Source of the DNA: Xiphophorus maculatus
Lineage: Eukaryota > Chordata > Actinopteri > Cyprinodontiformes > Poeciliidae
Length of the DNA: 64,000 nt
Direction: 5' to 3'
NCBI RefSeq assembly: GCF_002775205.1
Contig: NC_036447.1
Location: 29,696,245-29,760,244, forward strand
The notes below the pieces were generated by a model, which saw only the letters and a list, made by a program, of their open reading frames with translations, had not been told where the DNA came from and searched no databases. The position numbers were made by a program, and so were the translations under genes. Shown here in pieces: positions 13,401 through 25,400 of the stretch. The number at the start of each line of letters is the position of its first letter. Position 1 is the stretch's first letter.

Positions 13401-16400
13401 TTATTAGAACAATGGCAACATGGGGTTCCAGTCCTTGCAACCTGGATGATGAGAATGAGGAAGAGGATGATTATCACTCTGAGATGTGCGCTGAGGAGGA
13501 AGAGGAAGAATGTACAGAGAGCAGCTCCGATGATGAGATCCACATCTACTCGTCGAGGATGAACCAGAGCTCCTACAGTAACGGGAAGAATCAGGGAAGG
13601 TGAGTCCAGCTGGCAGAAGGTCCACTCTTTGGCCGTTTTAGCCCTGCTGGTGTGAGATCTGTCATCTCTTTCTCTGTCTGTGTGCGCTCAATGCTTCAGT
13701 AACCCGAAGCCTCCAGCAGCCTTTTCCAGCGACGTCGAGGCTCATCTTCACAACGAGACGAAGGTGAAGGATCAGAGCCGAGGCACAAAGCCGCCTGTGG
13801 GCCAGCACGGAGGCGTCCGGCGTCAGGAGAACCTGCGCTGGGCCTCTGAGCTCTCCTTCGCCGAGGGCTCCGGCCACTGGCAGGATCAGATAAACCAGCT
13901 CCAGAGGCAGCTGGAATTCAGCACCAGCATGTGTCAGACGCTCCTGCAGGACCAACAGGTGAGCAGACACATTCTCTCTGTTTGGACCTGGTTCTGACAG
14001 GTGTTACTGGTGGATGTTCTGGTCTGATTCAGGATGGAATGTCTGCATGTTCACATCTGAGCTCTTAGGCCAAAATTCAGAATCTCAGACTGACTTGTCT
14101 ACTCACAAGTCTTTTCTATATTTCAACATAGTAAGATGGAAACTGTGTGACTGCAGCTTTACTCTCCAGTTTGACAGACTAGCTTTATCCTATCGTAAAC
14201 TGGTTTATTGATATGTTTAAAATATTCTCTAACAAATGTACTTGTTTAATCTAAAACTATCATAATAAAAGCAGCTTCACACTCTAGCCCCGTGTCTGAA
14301 CAGCGTCTGACTGATGGCTATGCTGGTATTCCGTCTTGATATTTACTCAGTCAGTGAAAGTGATGCTTTTTATCCACAGACTCTGTCATACATGTTACAA
14401 ACCCTGCTGACGGGTCAGTACAGCGTATTACCCAACAACGTGTCGTCACCTCAAGTCCACCTGGTGATGCATCAGCTCAACCAGTGCTACACCCAGCTGG
14501 CCTGGCAGCAAAGCAACGTCCAGAGGTGAAACGACAAACTTGTATCGATAAACAGGAGTAAGTTCTTTCAGATGGAGGTTTGTCTGTAAAGTTTCCCTTT
14601 GCTTTCAGGCTGAAACAGGTTTTGAACGACCTGATCCTCCAGCAGCAGCAGCAGCAGCAGCAGCAGCCCCCCCCCTCAGCAGCAGGTTGGCAGACGCAGA
14701 AGCGGACTTCGGCTCAGGAGTCCGGTCCTGGCTCCTCCGCCTCCCCCGGCATCTTCCTTCCTTTTACCTCTACAACGCATCCTTCAGGTGGAAACTTGGC
14801 GAACTCTGCCTTATCTCCGTTCTGCCCTGGTATGGCATTCACATTGACTAGTTTTGGGGTTTATCTTGCCTGTCGCAATAAGCAATTAATCAATTAATTG
14901 CATGATAAATTGGAACGGGATCAATAATTTTGATTTTCATGATGTATCGTTTTTCTTTTTTTGCTCTTTCCATGAAAAACTGCATGACCAAAGTCTTCAG
15001 TGTGGTGTTTTGGTCTCAACTGGCCCTTTTTTTTTTAGCAACAATTTTGTTAACAGAGACTTCATCATTCATTTTATTTGTTGTTTCTGTTGTTTTGTTT
15101 ATTTATTTTGAATATTTAAAATGTCTTCTAGTTCCAGGATTAGATGTTCGTTAGAATTGAAAGTTTATTTGTCTTTGAAATACTATTCTTGCATTATTAT
15201 AACAATGTTATTGTTAATCATAATAACTCCTGACACAATTTATCGTCCAGAAAAATTTTTCATGAAAGGCCTAACCTTGCATAAGAAGCAGCAGATTTTT
15301 AGGTTAAAAATGATCCTTTTTTTTTTTTTTTTTTTTTTTGCAATAAATGAAGAAAAGGAAGTCTGACTTTTTTCCTTTTTTTTTGTCAGTGTGTTAAATG
15401 TTTCTCTTGTCTTTCATCCTCACTTGAGGCTTCAACTTGTATCCGTCATTCCCTGGTGCTATGGGTGAGTCTCCTCAGAGTGCAGAAGGTCCAGCTTCAC
15501 CTGAACTTTATAAACTGGATCCCAAGACATTGATCAAAACCGAGTACATGGGTTTCCCTCCGCCACTGCAGCGCTCTCCTGTCAACACTGCTTTGGAAAG
15601 AGGGTAAGACAGGATATTTATTGTATATTTATTGTCTGTTATTTAGGTTTACATTTTAATTTCTGCTCGTATTTTTATTGTTCCATTTATTTTAGATCAG
15701 CTGCACGACTGAACACCTCCTACACCAACAACATAACCCGACATCTGCCGTCTAAAGCGGAGCTGCAAGAGTCTCCTCCCTCATCCCTCATCTTTAACAA
15801 ATCCCAGTCTAGGGCGCAGGAGTTTAAGGCTTCACAGGACAGCTTTTGCAGTATCCCTGATCCCGATGATCCTGCCACGGTCACAAAAACCTTTAAGGCT
15901 GGGAAAAAGGCCTCTGCACAAGCCAACCTGGCATCTCGAAGCAAAACCTCCAAAAACAGACGCAGGAAGAGCAAAGGGCACAACAAGAACAGCGAAGGTC
16001 ACCATTCTCACTCTGCTCGCAGTTTATTAAACACGCTTCTCACATGTATGAATACATAAAGCTTAATAAAACAGATATTACCAGATTTCATCGTTTTGCT
16101 TTGTTCTCCAGGCCAAGACAGCGACAGCTTTAGCAGCATTGCAGAGTTCGGCCAGGAGAGGGCAGCCTTGTCTCATCACAAAGACCAGAATCAGATTCTG
16201 TTGGACAAACTGACTCAAGAAAAACTGGACAGCAAGGCAAGGCTCGGAACCAAACGGAACGACCTGTCCTCCGGTACGGCTCGACCGCTCGCAACTCAAT
16301 GCTTCCACTTTACCTTTCTGAGTTCCTGAATTTATTATTATTCACAATATTTTTCTTCATTTTTAGCTTCATTTTCAGTTTCTTCCAATTCAGTTATGTT

Positions 16401-19400
16401 TCTTTGCACATTTGTCATTGCCCTGACTCTACTTTATTTTGACACAAGTTGCTTTTAATTTATCCTACTCACAGCTTATGCTTGGAGAACTCCCTTCCTC
16501 TCTAACAGAATTGCATGCACAGAAGCTCCAGGTAAAGTCACCATGCATGTCTTCCATCACTTGGTTCTTATCTAACCATCATGCATGCCTTTTATTCACC
16601 TAAGCCCTCTCTATGAAGTCTACTTTTATGTGCAACCTTTTTTGCTAAGTAAAAGTGTCATTTCCTTATTTAGCTTTGATCAATTAAAGCACAAAATGTT
16701 CCCAAGGCTGACATAAAATCTCTGGCTTGTAGATGCGAGCAGCGACTTCTCCTTGTTCGAGGCGCTGCGTGAGACCATTTACTCCGAGGTGGCCACTCTG
16801 ATATCGCAGAATGAGTCGAGACCCCACTTTCTCATCGAGCTCTTCCATGAGTTACAGCTGCTCAACACAGACTATTTACGCCAAAGAGCTCTGTATTCGC
16901 TGCAGGTGACTCCCGTTCCCATGATTATCTGTCTGTCTGAGCCAGTGTTGTTTTAAACAGAGATGTGTATTTTGGGAGAAACCTGCGACAGGATGTAACG
17001 AGCCACCATTAAACAGAGAATGAACTGACACCAAAACATTGAGATATCAGATGCACTGCAAAAACTCTAAATCTTACCAAGTAATTTTGGTCTAGAGTCT
17101 AGTGCAAATATCTTAGTGCACTTGAAATAAGACAAAACTAACTTACTAGTAGCTTTTCAGCAAGATGTAGGAGATTATTTTAAGTAAATCTTTAAAATTG
17201 ATGAGAAAGTGGTAGTTCCATTGTCAGATTATTTCACATGGGGAAAAATGTGTTGTTATAAGTGAAGCAATCTGCCAGTGGAACTAGAACGTTGTCACCA
17301 ATATTAAATCATTATTTACCTAAAATAAGCCCCTATATATTGCTGAAAATGCACTTATGAGTTAGTTTTCTCTTATTTCAAAGTATTGAGATATTTGCAG
17401 TAGAAACTAGACCAAAAACACTTGGTGAACAGTTGTGTTTTTTAGCAGTGATGGCTATGGGTGTAATGGTGTGTTTCCCACAGGACATAGTGACCAAGCA
17501 CCTGGCAGTAAGACGTGCAGCCGAGGACCAGCTGCCCCCCCTGGGGTCGGTTGTGTGGACAGCAGGCTCTCAGTCTGAGCTGACTCCCAGCCAGAGTCTG
17601 GTCACCAGTGATGAAGTGAGTCGGCTGTCAGACGGTGTTAAGGCTGGATAATAAATCAATAACAAGATATGTTGAAATGGACACGTGATCCATATCAATA
17701 GATATGTACGTCTGATAGAATATTGAGTCATTTCACAGAACCGCAGAGCATTCTGGGGGATGGACAGCAACCTGTTGCTAGGTAACCTGTTATGGTAACC
17801 TAGCAACAGGTAGGTATTGTGTGCAGCAGCAGTTTCAGGTTTCTTCACAGTGCCTCATAACTGATTAAAAATCAAAAAGGAATGCCATGTAATGAAAACT
17901 GCGGATAAAGCAGAAAAGGTCAAGCCACCAGTTTGGCATTATTTCAAATATTTAAAACAAAAAAATGATCAATAGTTATTGATATCAACTGATGACTTGG
18001 ACTAGGCAGGAATATGCTATGATGCTCTTTATTTTTCTCTGTCTATCTCAATTCTGATTAACTTCTCTGTTCCTGCTGTAGAAGATCTTCTCTGAAGAGT
18101 TACCTAATTTATTTCTGAGTTCTATTGCTTGCAGTTAAAGGAGTCTGAATACATACCAAACACGCTTATTGTTTTCCATCCCTTTAACAATTCTGCATTA
18201 CTTTGTTTTTACTCTCAGGTAAAACCCCAATAAAATTCATTAAGGTTTGTGTTTGTAACGTGACACAATCTGGCAAAGTTTGTGGCCTATGAATAAGTCA
18301 CTGAACTTTCTATCTCTAACCTTTTTGTTTTCTCGTGTTTTAGATTTCCTTTTATTCTCTCCTTCAGCCCTTATAGCCAACCCATCCCTTCACTTCCTTA
18401 ACATTCTCCCTCTTCTATATTTAAATGCATCTTTCATTAGTTTCTCACTCAGCCTTGTCTCCTTTCATCTGTCTCTATCTTGTCCCCTGTCATCCTTCCA
18501 TGTTTCTGTATTCTCTGATCTTAATTTTCTCGCGCCCTTCTTCATTGCCTTTGAATTTGACTCGACAGCAGAGCCTCAGAAGCCCGTCTATAAAAAATGA
18601 CCCCCATCTCTCCGCGTCTCTTTTGCCAGATTAGACATGTGTTCTTTGTTCTCTCTCAAGGTCCCCAGAGTTGTGCTAATTGGGAGTCAGGTCTTTTGTC
18701 TGTCTGAATATTCCCTTTGTTCAAGAGTGATGGGTGAAATGTTGGAGCTTTTTCCCCCGTCCTGATCTGTAAGGAAAACATTCTGGGGAAGTTGTAAAAG
18801 CGTCTATAAAATCTGCCCCGGTTTTCCCCTGTGTCCATGGATTCTTTAGGAAACAGGGCCATCTTTATGCTAAAGTTTCAAACTCAATATTCATCTGAAG
18901 AAAAATCCTCGATACCACTTGCGATACCATGGCAACATTTGTTTTGAAAGCACAGGATTGCATCTAGTGGAAAGGGAGCAGACATTAGTTCTACACCTGT
19001 CTTCTTCCAGAATGCATCTGCCCCCAAATGGTGAAATACAGAAGGATTCCTGTGCTAGTAAGAGAAACACAACTACCAATAATTAACACACATTTAAAGT
19101 AACCTCCAACGGATAAAGAGACTTTTTTGGGCAAATTTGACTCTTGAGTATTTTGGGAATCAGATTGATCATCTAACTCTAACTTCATATATAACCCCAA
19201 AATATGTGACCAACGTTTTCAATGATTTTAGTGACTTTTTATCTGTGATTTACATTGATTACGACTGTTTTTGAATGTGGGAGACTTTAACATTCATGTT
19301 GACAACCCCCAGGGACAGAGGGGCAAAAAGCTGAGACAGTTCAAAACATGTTAAAAAGTCAACACACACTCTGGGCCAGTAAGGGCGTGAATATTTCCAA

Positions 19401-22400
19401 GGTCTCTGTGATTGATGTCACCCTGTCTGATCAATCAGACACTTAAAAAAAACTCACTTAAAAAAATAACATTAATATCTCTTTGGCTAAAGACAACACA
19501 GCTGAAAACTGTAATTAGGTTTACTCTCAGTTGTCAAATTTCAGACATCAGCAGCTGCATTTTCATTACAAATGTGAACAAATCTTAGTCTGTGTCCTGA
19601 TAACATCTAAAAAATACAATTTAAACATTCCATTAAATAAGAAATTAAATTAAAATCAGACTTGAATAAGCTTGTCCACGTGATAAGTCATTAAAAATCA
19701 TGGCAGCGGCAGATGTAAATATAATTACATGCGATATGTAATTATCATCCTGCTACCACTTCCTGTCATCTTCTACATCGTTTCCACCAGTAGTATCATC
19801 CGGCTGTTGAGCATGTGACTCGTGTGATGCACAAAAATCCAGTTTCCATTTGAGTTTTTTCAAAAGTGGCGTTTCCATTAAGCAAATTTCTTTTCAAAAT
19901 TTCAGTTAGCGAAGTTGAATGGTCCCATTAAAATAAAAATCATGTCTGGTAGGAGGAAATCTCCGTGGAGGACTTCTCTACTTGTAAGAAGTGAAAGAAG
20001 CCTCTGCTGTAGGGCTCAGGGTAAGCGGCGTCAAACTCCACTTCGCATTCATTGTGAAATCTACAAAGAGAAACCACATTCAGCACTGAAACATGCTAGG
20101 GAAACGTTCTTCACAGAATTCGTAAACACAAACGTCAACGATGCCCGTGCCCTGTTTCCCACAGTGGACAGGTTGACCAGCCCTCCTGTGACTGCAGCAT
20201 ATGATATCCGCTCTGTCCCAACCGGCAAAGACTCTGCACATCAACAACCGTGTTGTTAACAACCTTTTTAAACCAGTGTTTAAAAAGTGAATGTGTGTGG
20301 AACGTGAACCCTAACAAAGACTGCCTTTGTCGTTTCAGGAGGTGATGGAGAAGAACTTGAGACACGAGCAGGACCTAAAGAGGAGAGAAGACGCAGAATC
20401 TGTTGATAACGACAGCAACATGTCAACCTCCTCCAACCTGGAACCCTTTGCTAGTGATGACCTGGGTATGAGTATACACGTCTCTGTGCTGCTTCTTTTT
20501 CTTTTTAAAAATCAGGTTCAGGTTTACGGTTCACCATCTTCTCCCTTCCCCTTTGTGTACTGACTAAGAGCTTTGCTTATAACTTGGAACTTTAGCGAAG
20601 GATCTGGTGCCTTTTTTTTTTTACAGGGCTTCTCAAGTTTCATCTTTAACCAACCAGTTTACACATTAGGATTAAAGCTGCAGAGTAAATTGGCTACCTT
20701 TCATTAGCCGACCTCACTGTAATCAATTCAGAGTGAGGCTGGGAAACCGTGTTCCTGTGCTGTAAAGCTGGTTGCATTAATATTCACTCCGTTCCTCTTC
20801 CTTCACCTCATTGATTGCTGAACCCTTCACGTTCTTTCTGTCTCTCTCCTCGCCCTCCTCCCTGTGCCTCTCTGACAGGCAACACCGTGATTCATTTAGA
20901 CAAAGCTCTGGTGAGGATTAGGGAGTATGAGCGCATGAAGCTTAAAGCCGAGTTTAACCCTCGCAGTGCCAGCAGCAGGTCTGACGCGACAAATGCTAGA
21001 GGTGCTTCCGCTAACCCCGCTGAACAAGTGGAAGGTATACGATCATGTGACAAAGCTTTGAGCTCAGCATGTCCAGAAAACCTGGAGCTGTGTTTGTGTC
21101 TCTTCATCGTTCTGTCAAAGCGCCGGCGTCAAGTGTTGCTGTCTGTGTGCAGAAAGTGCAGCCAACGGTGTGCACTGCCCTCAGATCGACACCCAGCAGC
21201 TGGACCGGCAGATTAAAGCCATCATGACCGAAGTCATTCCCTTCCTCAAGGTACAGTAGAAGAAAACATAACCAGTATAAGTCAATGGAATCAATGGAAT
21301 GTTTGCAGAAAAGGGGGAAGATATTAATCTGCGGTGCCAAAGAAATTGCTTATATATAGACATACAAAACAAATTTACAGCCGTTGTACGTCATCCAAAG
21401 AAATCCATTCAAATACTCCATAAAGTGTTGTATTGGGAACATGCTGTTTTTTTGTTGTTTTTTTTTAATCAAATCTACTGAAATTCTGAGACCTTGTAAC
21501 ATTTAAAACTGTACAATTCGTGTTTAAAGTAAGAAACTATCATCTTCCACAATATACAAAAAATGAGAAGGAAATTTTAAAAAACAATGTATTAGAAAGA
21601 TTTTTGTAGTTTATCAGTGTGTGGAGTAGATTTATGGAATGGATTTAATGATGAGCTTAAAAAACAGTACAAATACAAACCAACTTAAAAACTGTTTAAA
21701 AAGGAGCTTAATGGGAAATATGCTGTACAAGATGACTGTTTCAAAGACCAAACTATTGATGATATAGAAAATATATAGGTAATTGTACAGTAAAGGATGA
21801 GAATGTGAGATTTAAAGGTCATGTAATGTGGAAATAATTTAAGTTTATCTGGTGTTGGAAGACTTAAATGTTTATAAGTTGCTGAGTATGAGAGCAGCAG
21901 GAATCATAAGGTCTTGTACCAGCTACCTTCTCCTCTTCAAACAGATAATGTAACATTGCATGTCAACTGGGAATGATCATTTGTTTTTTTATTTAGTTTT
22001 TTCTTGGTTTTACTTTTTGTTTGTTCTAAATAAATAAATCGATAGATTTCAAAGTTTCCTGAAAATTTGACGGATGCATTTTCTTGATTATTTTTTATTT
22101 TTTATTTTTTTGAAGGAGAACATGAACGAAGTGTGTTCCCATCAGCTGCTGACGTCCGTGCGCCGCATGGTGTTGACTCTCACCCAGCAAAACGACGAGA
22201 GCAAGGAGTTTGTTCGCTTCTTCCACAAGCAGCTGGGAGGAATCCTGCAGGTAGGAGCAGCTCCCTGCACCCTGCCATGCAGACCCAACACGTCGAGGCA
22301 ACGTACTGGAAAAACCTCTCCTTCTTGTGTCCTTCAGGAATCTCTCTGTAAATTTGAGGGCCGCACGCTGAGGGACTGCGGGGAGGACCTGCTGGTGGAG

Positions 22401-25400
22401 ATCTCAGAGATCCTCTTTAACGAGCTGGCCTTCTTCAAGCTGATGCAGGATCTGGACAGCAGCAACGCCGCCACCGCCAACCCGGGAGCTAAATTTAAAA
22501 ATAAGAAAACGTCTCCACAGCTCTGTAAAACAAATCAGAACCTGGAGGTTATTTACTGTCAATTGCGTTTTACATCCCACTTTTCTATGATGTGAAATCC
22601 TGTTGGACTAATTCAAGTCTTGTGTTAATTGCGGTTAATTAGGAGAACTCTGAAGCAGATGCTGCCAGGTCTGTTTCTCCGGCATTTGCTGATGAGGACA
22701 AGGTGAGTTATTGGGATAATCCAGATCTTTTTAGCCTTTAAGCAGGATTGTTGGGTTCTACATACTTTTTTCTGGAGTTTTTCAAATTAAAACAAGTTGA
22801 ATCAAAGTTCATGCTATTAAGCTTGCAGCCTGCATTTAATTAGTGGGTGGAAACGTTGTTCCTTATAAATTTGGTGCATTTGTACTGAAAGGAGAAAGCA
22901 GCTGTTCTCAGTATTCAACCTGTTTTGATTTAGAAAAAACTGCCCAATGTTTCTCACTTCAGGATCAAGATGAGACAGAAAAGCAAGAATGTGGCGTCCT
23001 GCAGGAGGATTACCTGCAGACTGAGGGGAGGAGCAGCAGGAGCAGCCATGGGTCAGAAGGTGAAGAGGAGGAGGAGGAGGATGAAGGACATGAGAAAGCA
23101 GCTCTTCTGTCAATCAGTGAGTGAAACATTTAAAAAAAGAAAATACAAGCTGCAGGAATTCTCAGATAATATTTCTAATATTGTTTTCAATAGTGATCCA
23201 GTAATCTGATGGTAATATCTGTAACAGTCCTGATATTGAAAAAAAAAATCTAAATCAGGTATTGATGCCAATGCTCCTGATCTATAAGGGCAGATCTATT
23301 CAGTCTAGTTCTATGTGTTGTGCATGAGCGATATCATGCTTTATTATTTATTTTCTATTATCTTTTGAATTTTTAATTGCACTTTCTGAACCATTTGAAA
23401 TAAGTTTGTAGCAGTTTATTTTTTACATGTTTGACCAACATAGTCAACCTGTTGTTTTTGTCAGTTTCAGTTTCTTTATGATTTTCCATTGACTGTTCTA
23501 TTCCTAATTGAACTGACTGAACAAATGAAAGTTGTTTTTACATGTTTGACCAAGCTTGTGAAGCCGTTGGTGTATTTAGGTGTCCTGTTCTGACAGGACA
23601 CCTAAATAGAGAGTTATCGAAAAAGTTCATTCGGTACATTTATGTCTTTGTGTTTAAAAAGCATAAATGCTTTAAATCAATCAATTCTTGTCTGTAGGTC
23701 TGTCTAAAGCAGAGACTCAGGCTCTGACCAACTACGGCAGCGGAGAGGATGAAAACGATGAGGAGGAGGTGGAGGAGTTTGAAGCTGGACCTGTAGACGT
23801 CCAAACGTCTCTGCAGGTTTCGGCTGACGGACAGGTGGAGCAGGAAGTCGTCGCGCCGGTGAGCCTTGATGAGAATGTGTTTCTGTAGCGCCAAGCAGCT
23901 GCTCTGTTCACTGAGATTTAACTTTGTGTTTGTGCTTCGTTCCAGGTCACAACCAGCAGCGAACCTGAGGAGAAAATGTCTGAACAGAACTGTTCACAAA
24001 CAAACGGTGAGCCCAGTGTAACTTCAGTTACTTTTTTTTTTACTTTTTATGTGAATAAAGAAGAATGTTTATGTTTTTATTCATTTCTAGTCGGCACACA
24101 ACAGCATAAAACCTCGTTACAAACAAAGGAATAAAATAAAGCATAAATGGTTAAAAAGACGTCTACAGGCTGGGTTTTTCTCCGGTTGGGTATAAATAGG
24201 AATCTCACAATAACAAAGGTTCTTGGACAATAAATTGTCATAGTAACTATTGTTACTGGGACAATTGATAATTGACAATTGATAATAATGCTGTTTTGAG
24301 ACATCTTTTAGTAATAACCGCATAAATGCAAGTTTGCCCTCTCCAAGTCCAATAAGCTTTAATTTAGTAAAGAACACTTAACAATGCAACTGGAAGATCT
24401 TTTAATATTCAAATAAATAAATTGAAAATAAAAACCAAACACAACCAATCCATAAATAAAATGGAATATGAAGTCTCTGTAAACAAAATTGCCCTTAAAA
24501 AAAAAGTTAATTGTCAGCATAGAAATGATCAAGTTAATTTTAATTTATAATGCGATTAATTGATTTTTATGGTACACTGGCCTCTGTTGATTGGATTATT
24601 CAGTTATTTTTGTATTGGTTTTGTTCCTACATTCTGTTATGTTATTCTGCTGCATTCCCTAATTTGCTCATACATTATTTCTGTGCTTTAAAAATTAAAA
24701 ACTGGATAAGCCATCAAACCAATCACATAAATTCCATGCTCAAAAATTATGAGAAGGAGAAAAAAAATCAGTTTGTTTGGTAGGACAGTAACAGTGACAC
24801 TGCATCTCTGAGTGGATGATCTGGAGGAATTTTCGAGCTCTTCCCCTCCGTTCTGATTGAAGACGCTCCCTGATGAGTCTCCCCATCTCAGCTTTTAATG
24901 GTGCACATCTCCTCTTGTCCTGCAGAGGTCAGTAATCCAGCCGAGACCTTGGACTCCTCAGCTGAAGGACGCACTCTGGTGGAGCTCCAGAGCCCAGAGG
25001 AGCAGCAGGAAGCTGGGGCTGCAGCTGCTGCAGAGGGGGCTGCTGAACCCTCCCACGACGTTCCCAAGGAGACGGCCAGCAGCCCCAGCTCAGACTCGCC
25101 CGTCCTCGTTAGCGGCGACGTGAGTTTGCTTGTTGTCCCTCCGCTCGACACGAGTCGTTCATGTTAAATCATTTTATTCATGCTGCTCAGCTTTCCGTCA
25201 TGCAGGAAATCGGATCGGGAAACACGAGTCAAAAGTCGGACGAGGAAGACTTCGTCAAGGTGGACGACGTTCCTCTGCAGCTTACGGTGATGTGCGAGGT
25301 GAGGAAGGAACTTTGCAGTCCGTCACTCTGAAAGCAACCAGCGGACAGGGCGTCATGTGTGCTGTGTGCCAACAGGAGGAGCTGCAGAAGAGGATCGTCG

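Noticed and set aside
19915..20259. 114-codon plus-strand frame in pcm1 intron 26
   Set aside because: Looks like a basic, gene-like frame, but its ends are not splice sites in phase with pcm1, it has no match to known PCM1 and no recognisable domain.
22074..22595. 173-codon continuous frame over pcm1 exons
   Set aside because: It reads through an intron; the true model uses splice sites at 22116-22250 and 22338-22547, which match the conserved protein.
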